64,000 nt of DNA, taken from positions 18,579,738 through 18,643,737 of the forward strand of contig OY992833.1 in assembly GCA_963921425.1 (NCBI GenBank). Direction: 5' to 3'. The DNA comes from Dryas octopetala (lineage: Eukaryota; Streptophyta; Magnoliopsida; Rosales; Rosaceae). The position numbers and the translations under genes are program-made. Shown piece by piece: positions 32,343 through 45,820 of this stretch (position 1 is its first letter; the number at the start of each line of letters is the position of its first letter). The notes under the pieces are model-generated. The model searched no databases and was not told the DNA's origin. It saw only the letters and a program-made list of their open reading frames with translations.

Positions 32343-33918
32343 AGCACTAGCTAGTAGATAGTCACAATATTAATTGGCTAGCTTTTTGGATAAGTATAAA
32401 TGTATGTGTGATATGTGTGCTCATTTTATACTATTTCAACTTTGTGTGCCTATTGCCAAACCCTTCTGTTTGCAAAAGGTTGCAATAAAAATAGCAGAGA
32501 ACATTCTGGACTCATGAAATATATCATATATATGATCAGTCACTATGGATTGTGGACTCTGAAAATTGTTGACAAATTTATTGTTTGTGGAACTTTTCTT
32601 TTCTGTTCCCATTCTTTTTTTCTTTTCTTTTTTGAAAAGTCTGCTTATACTTTAGGTGTCGATATTGGACTTGTGTCCAATCATTTTAGGTTTAAAATTT
32701 ATTTTAAAAATTTTTAATTTAGAACATGAAACGACATAGCTTTAAATATAGTTGCAATAAGCATATGGAAACAGAAGATCAGACTAACATCCATCATGTT
32801 CAACCCTCCTCCAAGCTAGTCTCACATTCAAATATTCAAGGTCAGGATCACCCCACCATTGTGTAAATTCCACATAGTGACATACACACGTCTATGACTC
32901 TACATATAATTAATGAGTATGAGCGTGAAAATTAAGTAGTTTACGAATTAATCCCATCTTTGAAAATGGGAGGTTTGAGAAGGCCATTTGTTTTGTCGTT
33001 TTCTACCAAGTTCCCCCGCCGATTGGAAGAGAAATAAAACTAAGCGTAGTTGTCAACGATTTTGAGAAAAAAGCTTTGGTATGTCAGTCAAAACACATTA
33101 TTGTACTAATGTATTATTATCAACCACTCAACAGATAGTTACATTAATCACTTACTAATGTATTGAACAAATTTTATATTTGTACAAATTTGAACCTAAA
33201 ATACTTGACTTTACAGCTTGTCTTATGAGAATTTACTTAATTGTAATATGACCAATAAGTAATGAATTAAGATGAGTTGGACTCCCTCCAATGTAACAAA
33301 AAAATAATATACCTAAACAAAACAAATAAAAGTAAAAACAGAAAATAATAAAAGCCAAATCATAATTTGAGTGCTCAAAGTTTGAAACATCTTTTACTTT
33401 GGTTCATATGATATGAATTTCATCATTGTGCTCCTATTCTTCGAAAAACTTTCAATTAAAGACAAATAATTAGCAACTCCATTTAAACTGACTAATTAAC
33501 AGAATGATCATGTGTCTTTCAAGTAGATAGGCATTTTTTTTTAAGTTCTTTTAAATTACGATTTTGGTCCTTATAGCGTGAACCAATTCCACCTTTGATC
33601 CAAGTAGCTTGGACTATTTTTTTACTTTGACCCCTATAGTTTGGGCTATTTTTCATTTTGGTATCTCCACTTGCATGGCACATGGTTGTTCCATCTACCA
33701 AAATAAACGGAGTTGCTAATTTATCTTTAAATGAAAGAAAAAAAGTCACAATCGATTAACCAAAATGACAAAATAGTCCAAATTATAGGAACCAAAATAA
33801 TAATTTAGCCGAAAATAAAAATAAAAAGGCCAATCAATTTCATTCATTTCAAACAGAAGCCAAGTCAAATCTAGAGTGGTATTTATCAGCCTCCTGCCTT
33901 GACGACCTGACATCAACA
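32343..33918. other. Intergenic stretch with one fold-back repeat
   Basis: No gene is supported. About 33600-33670 and 33760-33810 are inverted matches (TTTGACCCCTATAGTTTGGGC against the complement of AGTCCAAATTATAGGAACC), a small MITE-like repeat just upstream of GST6. Confidence 0.45.
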
Positions 33919-35110
33919 ATGGATGAAGAAGTGAAGCTACTGGGATTTTGGGCAAGCCCATTTGTTTACAGAGTGATATGGGCTCTGAAACTGAAGGGTG
34001 TGAAATATGAGCACATAGAAGAAAACCTTTCGAACAAGAGTAAATTGCTATTGCACTACAACCCAGTTCACAAGAAGGTCCCAGTGCTTGTTCATGGTGG
34101 CAAACCCATTGCTGAGTCCCTTGTCATCCTTGAATACATCGAAGAGACTTGGCCCCACAATCCTCTGCTGCCACAAGATGCTCATGAAAGAGCCTTGGCT
34201 CGCTTTTGGATACAATTTTATGCTTCTCGGGTACTTCAATTTCAACTCTCAAATCAATTATATATGTTTGATACTTTTGAGAAACTCAACTGGGTTCAAA
34301 TCTATTATGTTGATCGATCTGGTTAATTTGCTGAAATTGACTCATGCATATGCTAATTAATCAGATATATAGTTAAATTGTTTTTTTCCCTAACCAGTTG
34401 AATTTGTTATGGTCCTTATGGATAAGATGAGCATTAGGTTTGTCAAAAATTTTAGTCAGTCCGTCAATATGACATACCTCTTATGACATAGGTATGTGTC
34501 CACCATATAATAGTGACACACCCTCTTAACTCACTTAGAGGATGACGTAGCTGCTATGTTATGTAATTAGCCTTATGTCTGGATTGATCCCACATTTTTT
34601 ATATGGATTCCACCTTGTAAATAAATATTAATAACCTTTTTGTTGGGTTTATTATAAAAGAACCATATCAAATAGCTATGATTCATTTTAGTTCAAAATG
34701 AAGCATATGCATGTTACAAGTGCTTATTATATTTTTGGTTCATCGATCAGGTTCCCACTTTTCAAGCATTCTTCGGATTAAGTACTGCTGGAGAAGAGAG
34801 AGAAAAGACAATAAAAGGAGTATTGGAAACACTGAAAATATTGGAAGAGCAAGGCCTTGGAGACAAGAAGTTTTTTGGGGGTGATAGCATTGGACTAGTA
34901 GACATAACACATGGATGGCTGGCTCACTGGTTTGAACCCATCGAAGAAATGGTGGGGGTCAAATTGCTGGAGCCCAACAGTCTACCTCGATTGCATGCAT
35001 GGGTTCAGAATTTCAAGGAAGTTCCTGTGGTCAAAGACAACCTTCCTGACTACCAAAAACTGTTGGCCCATATGAAACGCGTAAGGAAAATGCTTGTATC
35101 TGAAGCCTGA
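33919..35110 (+). CDS. Tau-class glutathione S-transferase GST6
   Basis: Exons 33919-34230 and 34751-35110, phase 0, GT-AG intron; 223 aa. Catalytic Ser13 (WASPFVYRV), [12 protein letters not shown] and Glu66-Ser67 ([14 protein letters not shown]) are all present. The helical domain contains [30 protein letters not shown] and [17 protein letters not shown]. It is the last member of the cluster and has no disruptive change. Tau GSTs are cytosolic dimers that conjugate glutathione to toxic electrophiles. Confidence 0.93.
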
Positions 35111-35377
35111 GACCTACCAACTCATCATGAATAAATGCTTAATTTCCTTTGTTTTCAGTTTGTGTATCACAGCCTCTTTGTTGCAAAACTGGTCCAAGAA
35201 AACTGAGGCTGATAATGGAATAAATAATGAGAAATGAGACTCTTGATTATATATTCTGCTTAATGCAAGAATTCTCTAATGGAGGATATGCGAGAGTATT
35301 TGAACGCACATGATAAGCGTAGCTTTCTCACATCCCACATTAATCCTGCATTAGAAAAAACCTCTTGGAAGTCTAAA

Positions 35378-35653
35378 TAGTTATTGTGTTTGTAAATATT
35401 TCTTTTTCAGCAATTGCTTCTTGGTAGTTGGTAGTCATAGATTGAGTTGGTTTTCCCCCTCCCTTTCTCCTAAATTTATCTTTTTATTACCATTGTCAAT
35501 CAACATGAACTATGTTAGTTATTGTGTTTGTAAATATTTCTTTTTCAGCAATTGCTTCTTGGTAGTTGGTAGTCATAGATTGAGTTGGTTTTCCCCCTCC
35601 CTTTCTCCTAAATTTATCTTTTTATTACCATTGTCAATCAACATGAACTATGT
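35378..35653. repeat. Perfect 138-bp tandem duplication
   Basis: 35378-35515 is repeated at 35516-35653 without visible differences, starting TAGTTATTGTGTTTGTAAA. It lies about 270 bases after the GST6 stop. The identity suggests a recent event. Confidence 0.93.
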
Positions 35654-36390
35654 TAAGAGAGATCAATCAACAAATCCCATTGAATCAAAAATAAGGAGAT
35701 GGCCAAAAACCTAGGGTGGAAAGTTCCTTATCAATCTCACAATTACCCATCACGTGCAGTTCACATAACAATGTGATTGTGAAATGAAACACCCTACCGG
35801 CCCGCCCCAATGAAGACTTTCACGGAGCATGCCCTCAAACACATTGGACAATATGCTCCGTTCATTTGACGTTTAATTGTTCATGGACTAATTGTATTCC
35901 ATTAGTGTTTAGGTTAAGAGGGTTTTTAAACTAAAAAATTGGACTTTATAGAGGTATGGTTCTTAAAACAAACGAAATTACAAGAATAAATGACCAATGG
36001 CTGCAGTTTTTTGTAAGTATAAATGTGGGAAAAAAATTACATAAAAAAAGTTGGGCCACTCTTAACAAAACAACAAATAGCAATATTAATCACTAAAATA
36101 CAAAAAGAAAAATAAACAAGCATATACCTATAAGTCTATAACCATAAGGATAAGTATCTGAATACTGTGAGGTTTGAGTTAAATGGTATTTGATTTAATT
36201 TACTGAAAACCTCTGTAATGTTTATGAAAAGAATAGAATAGAAGAAAAGAAAAAATGATTTTACAAGTGACACATGCTCAACACGTTGATTTTTTAGAAG
36301 AATAAAATGGTATTCGTTTTTCAAAACTTTGCAGGGGCCATGGCCCCTCTCTTAGTCCCCTCTATGTTCCACCCCTGACTGACTTGCATG
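35654..36390. other. Intergenic stretch between GST6 and BLISTER
   Basis: No gene is supported. The last part (36345-36380, GGCCCCTCTCTTAGTCCCCT and following) resembles the end of a common plant repeat and lies next to the BLISTER stop codon, probably in its 3' UTR. Confidence 0.4.
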
Positions 36391-39300
36391 TCACAGAAGC
36401 TTACTAGGTCTTCGTCTTGATGGCCCTCCAGGAAAAAGCTTCATAATCCATCCCAAGACTCTTTCCACTACCTAAATAAGAGAATATAGATAAAGGTTAT
36501 ATTTCTATAACAACCAACCCATCCATGCATAAACTAATGAAAAGAAAAGAACAGGACAGGAGTGGGAAAAAGAAAAAAGGGAGAAGCTGAAGATGAAGAT
36601 TCCAAGAAACGTCATTGGCAAAATATGACAACCATCAGCTTGGATCAGAAAAGACATTTGTAATTATAGACAAAATTGCTGTTTGGTTTTTGGGAACTAA
36701 AGTGAAGCCAGTATAAATAACTTTACATTAAAAGAGAAAATACAGTACCTCGTCACCTTCGTCTGCATATGGATCTGCATATGGAGTGTTGTCAGGCATA
36801 TCACGGGAATTGGGTTGTCTGACAGGAATATTCTCATTCGCCATACTTTGGGCAGTCAAAAGCTCTAATCTCTGTGTTTGAGCTTCAAGCTTCCGTGACA
36901 AGTCATTGTTCAGCTCCTTTATTCATGGAAAGCAAAACAGTCAACTTTGCAAAAGGCAAGACCTAGATTCCTAGATTTTAATCTGTGGTCTAATGAAACA
37001 ATTATGAGCCATATAACACAGAGATATAACAAAATTGAATGACTGCTAATTTAAGGATTCGACTTCAAACCACATTTTCCACCATAGAAGAGTATAGAGT
37101 GTAGATCATACTGAGATAGATCATCCTCAGTACCAAGAGAGTGCAAGTCACTACATGCCAAAAATGACTATTTACCACACAAACTAAAACAACTAGAAAA
37201 TATTACAAAGAAATATAAATTAATTGCACATGTCCCGTCTTTAGAGATTTGACCTGGCCAGAAGTCCAGGTCAAAACCCATCTGGTGTCTCTTTTCCCAT
37301 GAATAGGCAACGTGCTTGATATGAGTTTCAAAAATACATCTATTGGCATTAGCATGAGTATCTTGTGCTTGAACTAAGCTTTCTTTTGATTCAAGTCCAC
37401 ACGTTCAATGTAAAACAAGAAGTGCATATGCCTATTTTGGCCACAATACCTCAGAAGCCATTTTGCATGGGTAATGCTTTTGTAATGATGTATCAAACAG
37501 AATGGCCTCAACACCAAAACATATCTAGCACTCGTGAAGAAAGCTTCCTTTCTTCCCCTTAAAGAAGACTATATACTAACAGTTTAAAAAGGACTAGACT
37601 ATTATATGAGTTAAAATTCTAGAATAATGATACCTTCAACTTGGAACATTGAGATGACTCGGATGCCAAAGATTGTATCAACTCCTCTTTCTCCAATGCC
37701 AACTGCAACAAGAAAGCTCCAGCATTGATTATGAGTGCCACTCACTAATATATTTCAACTAGTAAATCATTCAAACTACAACAAGAAAGGTCCATTGCTA
37801 AGAGAGAGTAGATATCCAATTTATTAGACTAGACTTTACGAGAAAAATCTCAGGTCAAAGAAAGGACTAAACCGGAAAAAGTTGATCATTGAGAAAATAT
37901 AAGGGATAGATGGTACCTCGGAAATTAGTGTATTGATGTTGTCAATTGTTCGCATCTGATCAGGAGGTATATTCACAGATGAAACATCAAAAGTTGACTC
38001 TCCATTTGCAGGCAGCATAGGGAAACTGGAGGCATCACGCATTTCCTGGCCTACGGTGTCATGAATAGCATCTTCATTTGCTTCAATCAGTGAATGCAAC
38101 ACCCAAAAGGACAAACCAAAGTCGTAAATTTTCTTTACAACACTTATTCATTCATCAGTTCAAAGCTTATATGTAAACATAGTACTTTGTACTTAATATG
38201 GAGAAAAATAAGCAATAAACTTCTCATACAAAGACCAAAAACAACCAAGCCTTCTCCACAATCATCAAACCTGCTGTTAATTTAAACAAAAACTTGAGTT
38301 GAACCATTAAGAATGTAAGATAGACACATGTTCAACCAGTAACAACACATGCACTAACTAACAGAACCATGGCCACCAACCAACTAACCACATTCACTAT
38401 GAATCAGTACTTATTATTAGAATATAGAAATATTAATTTAAGCACAATATCCAAACAAGAGTTAAATTTACCAAGATCTTCTGTAGAAGTATACACATCT
38501 TTCTTATTCGTGGTACTCTTGTTATCATCAACTTTCCTTCCACTTGTGGAAGCTTTCCGTAGCATAGACTGCAACAGCTTCTTCTCTATACCAGATGAAT
38601 AACAATGAATAAGTAGAAAGCATTGCAACTTTGCAAGCATAGACAATACCAGAGAAATTTACTTTCACATTAGTGGAAAGCTTTTTCAAGTGGAAAAATC
38701 CTTATGGTCTATCAATTCAAAAGTCAGGATACCAAACTAAAAAGAATGATAGAAGAGGCTGACTACTAATTGCACAACACCTGCCCTTGTTGGCATGGCT
38801 TCCACAAGCACCTGTCAGCCAATTTGCAGACAAGAAAGATGGAAAGAAGACATCAAATAAGGCCCTAACAAGTGTATATTTATCGACATACACCTTTATT
38901 TCTGGATGGAGCTGCCGTACAGCAATCCCAACCCCCCCCCCCCCCCCCCTCATACACAAACCAGTCTTCCCCACCCTTCATCAATTCAACCAAGGGCCTC
39001 TGCTACATTCAATTCCCAGCGCTCTTAGCTGTCTTCAATTTGTCACAAAAATCATAAAATACAAAGGTGCAGAAACTTAGCAGAACTCAATGGACTAAAT
39101 GATTGCTGTCTTTCGAGGCAGGACAGGGAGATACAGTCTGCTTGCACTTGTACAAGTTCAATCTTACATTTCTAAGAATGTAGCTTGATTAAGCTCTAAG
39201 TAGCTTAAATTGGCAACAAGACACTGGAAAGCCTAGACTATACAAATTAAAGAGGCATGCCAGAAGCAATTTGTCACCTCTGGCAAAGCCACCAGAAGGT

Positions 39301-42300
39301 AAAATTCCACATCGAGAGGTCATGAGCAATAGCAAATCATAAAGAGGCTATACAGCACAGAAATTAACAAAGAAATATGTTAAAATTTCAAGACAGAGTT
39401 ACTCCGCCCTCACAGCTTATTAACACTTCGTTTTTCTATAAATTATATGGCAACCAACATTATTGAAAATAAGTAATAAATTTCTATTGTGGATCACAAT
39501 TTAAGCACACTTACCTTCCTGAAGAGCTTCGATAGTTGACTGCATATCCGAACGATCTTTTTCTAGGCTAGACATTCGTTTTCTGCAACGATTCAGTAAG
39601 AATGGTCATTTTCAGAGAAATTGGTCAGAAAATTTAAGAAACTGAAAGCTTAATCAAGCAAGAAAATAATTATATTCAACTGAATGAGGGACAAGGAATA
39701 TACTAGAGATACAATTGCACAGTTCATTGAAAAGCCTTGCCATCCAAAACTATAAGAAACTTATGGCGATAATATAGTACTTTCTGTTACATAACCAGTA
39801 GTACTTCAGTCCAAAAGTGCATTGCTATGATCTCCCGCCAATAGTACTTTCTGTTAGATAAACAGTAAGCACTTTGGTCCACAATCACATTGAAGATCCT
39901 ACCGTGAGAGGAAGAGACCCCCACTCAGATGAATTGCCAAGACAACATGCTTCAAGGAAAGAATGCTACAAAATTGTGTTGCTAAGCAATCGACAAGTAG
40001 TTTCAAAATGAAGGGATTTGAAAACACAAGATTTGAAGCCTCAGGATTTTTGTAAATTTTTTGGTGACTAGCCCATTTAGTATTATGGGATAGAAATGTA
40101 GAATTTCTAATTTCTAGGATCAGTCTGTAAATATGATTGGTAGTGATGGTGGTGACGTTGATGACAGGAGTGGTGGCAACCACGGTGGCGATGGCAATTG
40201 TGGTGGTACATGATGACAACGGTGGTGGTGGTGAAAGTAGTGGTGGCAATGGTGATGGCTACAATGGCGGCATTGATGGTGGCAACAATGGTGACAATAG
40301 TAGCAATGGGATGTCTGGCAGTGGGGATGGTGATGGTGGTAGGGGTGACGGTTGTGCCAATGGCGATGGTGGTAGGGGTGATGGATGCGGTGATGGTGGT
40401 GGTTGCATTGGTAGCAACAGCAACGGCAATGGTAGTAGAAGGGGTGGTGGGCAGGTGGCAGTGGCAATGGTGATGGCAGGGTGGTGACGGTGGTAGTAGC
40501 AGTACCAATGGCTGTGGTGGTGGTCGCAGCGGCGGTGGCAACTTCTTTCTTAAAATCCCACTGTTTTAGGATCTGGAAATATCTGCTAATGTGGTTTTTA
40601 AGAATTTTAAGCTTGACAATCCCATTTTAAAGTCCCTCCGAGAATTCACATAACCTTTCTTATGTTCTCCAAACACAAATAGAGTACCTTAATAATATGG
40701 GATTTTAAATCCCTTCTTCACCCAAAATCTCACCTCAAAGTTCCTAATCCAAACGCACAGAATGTTTCTAAACTTAATCCATTCTACAGCTCACAACTCC
40801 ACTCCTATATATAAAAAAATTAAGAAAAACAAAGAAAGCTCACAACTCAGTAAACTTTTTATTTTCAGGACAACTGTCACATGTTTCAGATTTAATTTCT
40901 AATTCAATTTAAATTTCTCACACAGGAATAACCATTTCGCTTCAAACAGCATTCTGGTGATAGAAAAAAAAAAAAAAAAAATCAAATAAATGGTGCAGTA
41001 TATGTTCACAAATTCTTATTTTACAGCAAAGTAAAAGAATATCATACTTGTACGAAGAGATTTCAGCTTGTGAGTTCTCCAATTGCCTCTCCAGTTTTAG
41101 CTCGGTGGACCTTAGTCTGAGTGCCTACGAAAATTAATATAATAATTTGAATTTAAAAAGAACAATGAAAAAATATCTATCAAGGATGAGCAATTTCAGT
41201 ACCCAACTTATTTCAATATGAGCAAACATACACACACAAAGGACAGCTTTTATATTTTTCAAAAGTACAAGCACTTTAGGTCACATCCACGAAAAACATA
41301 TCATCATATGTTTCTGCCAATCATCTCCATTACAATTTTCCAATCCCGCATGTCACTTTCTTCAGACAAAAAAAGAAGGGTTTATCCCCATGGAAATCAA
41401 AAACTTCTTTCTAAAGGCAGTGCCTAAAACCCAAACATACCAAGAAAAAACACTACCTTCTCCTCTAAACCAATAACTTCAGAAGCCAATAACTTGGCAC
41501 GTTCATCAGCTGCATTACATTCTAGCTGTGCATTTGCATACTCATTTCTAACAGCCTCAAGTTCCACCTATCGACATAGAATTACAAAAGAGAAATTACA
41601 ATTAATAGAAAATAAAATGAAGGGAATTAAACTAGTTAAGGACATATGTGATATGTGTGGTACTTTAAATATAATTAAACATGTAAACATCAAAGAGTGA
41701 GACGAGACCTTTTATATCAAAAATAGTCCAATAAGGAATACTCGTGCATAGCATAACCCTTAAAATTATTTATCTCAGTTAAAAATAAACATGATAGTCT
41801 CATACATGCTAAAAGGTACATCCTTCAGTTAGTATTGCAAAAACTATAAATGATGTTATAATAAACGCAGGCCATGCTTAAAGCTGAAACTTAGAAATTT
41901 CACACATAAATTAAAGTTCATCTACAAAGCATGTTTTTCAACCCCAATCTATTCAAAATCATAATGAACTGAAATATATTGAATACAAACTAGGAGCCAA
42001 GTCATGCAACTCTAGAGAAGTCAGTCCTATTGTCTTCTATACTGCAATTTCCCATCGAAAATTAAATTCAACCCATCTAACATCACCATAGCCAGTGATC
42101 AGCAGTAAGGGGAAAATTGACTAACCAGCTTGGCCTTGATTTCCTCCTGTAACTTTTCCAAGTCAGATTTTAGTTGGTCGACAGTGCTTCTCTGGAGAAA
42201 AAGCAAATAGAAAAAACAGTTAGCATGAAGCCATGGCACTACGAATGAACTTATAGGGAGAACAAAGAGCATCATCATTTTTTTTATGAAAAAACATTTA

Positions 42301-44987
42301 TATTAGGATACAAAAGGCAAACAGAAAGTAATACAAGATGTATGAGGCATGCATAATTCATAATACATTCGCACGCTAAAAAGTTAAACAAATGTACTGC
42401 CACAATATCATGTCATGCAGGAGAACCTGTTGGTTATAACTCTCTGTCAACGAAGAATTTTCAGCAGCCAAGGACTCTGCTAAAGCACGTGAAGTCTCAA
42501 GTTCTCGTTGCAAAGAGAACTTTTCTTGTGTCAAATCTTCAATATGCTGCATAACAAGAAACAAGATAAATACAGAAAACACTCACCAAAATAATTTTAC
42601 CAAGCAAGGAGCTCAGAAGGGTGACATCACTGTTTAAGTAAACAAACAGAATAGTTAAATTTTCATTAATTTTTTTTGTTTGACAGTATTCCAACCTAAG
42701 ATCCACCACAAAACCATATGGTACTATAGACCAGTGGACACGTGTAAAAATTCAACAGCTGAAAATAAGGGACTACCGGTACCTGTTCCAAAGCAGCAAA
42801 ATCTTCATTCTGTTTAGGTGAATAAAACTCGTGTTTTCTCTCCATGATGTTCTCCTCAACTATTGGCCTTCGCTGGTCCACCCCATCACTAGGAGAAAGT
42901 GAAGACTTCTTGGACTGCTCAAATGCATGAAGTGCACCAGTTTCAGGCTTTGGAAAGGGTCTCACAGTTTCATCATCCATAGATGGCTTATGGAAAGACG
43001 AAAATCCAAGGGAATTCATGCCATTTGATTTAAAACTGTTAGACATAAATGACTCCTCAGGTTCAGCTTGTTGAAAAAGAGTCCCTAAAGAAGCTCTAGG
43101 CACATTAAGAGAATCAAGGAAAGACGGGCGAGATCTTTTAGAATTAGTATCAGGTGTAACTGAATATAGCGATGCATGATTGGAGGAACTCCCAGCATCA
43201 GATCCAAAACCAGTAGATTCAGGTGTTTGCACATGTGCAATCTCCACACTAGACAAACCACCATGCAAGTTTTTCCCAACATGAGGAAACCCTCTTATGC
43301 TGTTACTAGGTTGGATCAAGTCTGACATGAAATTCCAAAAATAACTACAGTCAGCATCTTCCTCCAAAGAGAAGATTTAAGATTAAATATATAAACTATG
43401 ATTATCAGATCAATACACCATGGAAATCAAAATCGGAAAAATATAAAAATACCTTCATAAAGTGTAGATGACTTAGGGCCACCAGCCACTGTGCTGACAT
43501 TACTGCCCTCACTTTGTAGCAATGTGCTGAGTCTGCTGACAGAGTTTTGAGGTGAGATTTTTGCAATAGAATGATGAGAAGAACCAGAATCTGTACTTAA
43601 AGAATCCATTAAAGAAATTTTATGTTCTTTGGACTGAAAGTCATTCCTCCCATGAAAACTGGATTGACTTGTATGGTTATCAAAATCTTGACTTGCTTGT
43701 GGGCGTAGAGCAAAAGACTGATCAGATGTAGTCCCATATGGTAACATACCTAAGCTACCAGTATACTTTTCAAATTCATTATTCATCCCATTTGTCCCAT
43801 GGCTATGATTAACATCTACTGGTCCACCAAACCCTAAAACACCATATCTCTTATATTCTTGATCACTTACATGTTTCTGCACTTGAACTGCAGAAAATGC
43901 ATTAAAATCGTTTGTTGAAGGACTACCATGTGCATTATTCAGAAAAGCTTGTTCCTTTCTTTGGGAAAAATCAACTGCTTTGTCGTCATTGTTGGATAAT
44001 ACAGAAGAGGTTTCAGTAAAAGCACCACTAGGTCCATCAGATGTACCCGCTCCATCCAACACTGTAACTCGTACAACGTCAGTTTCTAATGGTTGTTTCT
44101 CATTTGAGCTAAGTTCAGAGACATTGTTTTGGCTAGTGGATGAAGCCTTCTTAGCTCGCTCTGCTGCTTTTTTCTTACGGAACTCCTCCAGCTGCAAGAG
44201 AGGGGGGGGGAACCAAATATTTGTTAAATTTGACAACCAAAAATAAGAAAACATTCAGTATGTCATTATCCACGGAATTGACTAGAAGACAATTTTCTGA
44301 AAACGTTTTTAACAAAAAAAATACTGAATTATATTGACCCTAATCTAAAACTTGAATCCATTATCAAGAAACCTTGTCGGTTAAATAAAAAAATTGCGAA
44401 AACATGGCCAATCATTACATTTTTTAAATGTATTGTGCTTTTCTTCCTCTTTCTTTACTACCATAAGGTGTCCACAAATGAAGAATTCTTGTTCTGCATT
44501 TAGTTAAAAAGGCAACGTGGGTAAACATCACCAATTCGTTGCATAGTTTGTTTATACTTTATTATCCGAAGCAACAACAATACTGCTAAATCTTAAAAAC
44601 ATCAAAAGATTCAATCTTCATCCTAGTATCCTGTTCCGTTTCTAATCACATAAACAAACAATTCATAAACCAAAAACATATATTTTTAATCAAATGCCAT
44701 TAGTGGGCACATATTATCTACATTGTGACAGCTGCAGGGTATAGATTATGACAGTAAAGATACAAACCAAACAATTGGATTAAAACTCAGCACGAAGAAC
44801 CATCATTCAACATTTTCCATTGCATAAAATGCTTATAAATGCACACAAAATTGTACACATGCGCACAATTCCATTGGAACATCTTGTACGAAATTGAATG
44901 GGAATCGAATAGAAGCAATACCCGGCGCTTCCCAGCTTCCAAATGCTCTTGTTTCCGCGCGTTGGGCAATACCTGAGCCGAAGCCAT
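36391..44987 (-). CDS. BLI: BLISTER-like coiled-coil protein, 13 exons
   Basis: Exons (- strand order): 44987-44922, 44191-43453, 43357-42783, 42546-42427, 42191-42126, 41567-41457, 41124-41048, 39582-39515, 38585-38472, 38080-37917, 37702-37634, 36916-36749, 36471-36391. They sum to 2418 bases in one frame, 805 aa. The N-terminus (MASAQVLPNARKQEHLEAGK, then LEEFRKKKAAERAKK) and C-terminus (VVERVLGWIMKLFPGGPS) are the conserved ends of BLISTER. Residues about 30-460 are Ser-rich and disordered; about 461-760 form heptad-rich coiled coil. In Arabidopsis BLI binds the Polycomb methyltransferase CURLY LEAF and affects development and stress responses. The exon 3 acceptor (GAGGAAG before 43357) is the least certain junction. 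Confidence 0.88.
40130..40545. repeat. GGT/GAT-rich low-complexity tract in BLISTER intron 7
   Basis: About 400 bases of imperfect GGTGAT, GGTGGC and GGTAGT triplets with strong strand asymmetry. The triplet period keeps frames open on both strands, giving Gly/Asp-rich and His/Thr-rich artefact ORFs. It is spliced out of BLISTER. Confidence 0.85.
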
Positions 44988-45430
44988 TGAATATCCCAAA
45001 ACTCAAAACAACTTCATACATATCAAAAATGCACAATTCCCGGCATCACCCCCACAAACCCCTAATGAATCAAAACCCTACAGAACAGCAACAACAACAA
45101 AAAACCCTAGAAAATCACAGCGGCTCCGGATCAATGAATCGAGGAATGAGGGACAAAATTCGATCAACGGTCGTATAATTTCGAATCTAAAAGGCAAAAA
45201 TGGAAACTTGTATGAAATTGGAAAGCATATAAAGCCCTAATTTTTGTACGGACAAAGAATCCGATCTGATCGGAGAGAAGGAGAGCTCTGTGAAATTCTT
45301 CGGCTCTGGCAGATCTCCCCCCGCTTTGCTGTCTCTCCTCCCTCTCTCTTTCTATTTTCTGTGCGTTTTTGTTTTCGATTTCCAATTTTTTTTTTTTTTT
45401 TCACGACGATGATATTACGTGGCGGCAACA
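44988..45430 (-). promoter_or_regulatory. BLISTER 5' leader and proximal promoter
   Basis: Upstream of the BLISTER ATG. Read on the - strand it holds a CT-poor, GA-rich leader (AGAGAGGGAGGAGAG near 45330-45360) and no further coding exon. The transcription start is not visible. Confidence 0.35.
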
Positions 45431-45820
45431 GACAATAGTTGGGATTTTCAGTTTTATCTTTTTTTTGGCCATGAAGGGATTTTCAGATTAGGAAAATAGA
45501 AAAGTCGGATTTTCATGTTTCCTTTTTTATAAAAGAAAAAGAAAATTTATTTTTAGTGTGTGTTTTGTTAGGGTGGCGTTGAAGAGATGATTGATTATTA
45601 TATTAATTTATTATGGTTATGTAATAATAAATGGTTGGCAACGTAACTACATATGAATAGCATCCCATATTCAACGAGGACCTGTCAAGGTGAGTGAGAT
45701 TTTGGTACGGGTGACAATGGAGTCATCTTCTGTTGGTAGTTTGGTACCAAGTTCCTATCATATCACTTCATATTCCAATCAAATAAAATCAACACTAACA
45801 TGGCATGTTTATTTTTTGTG

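Noticed and set aside
40107-40541. Long open frames on both strands (Gly/Asp-rich and His/Thr-rich)
   Set aside because: They arise from a triplet-periodic GGT/GAT tract in a BLISTER intron; no domain and no splice context.
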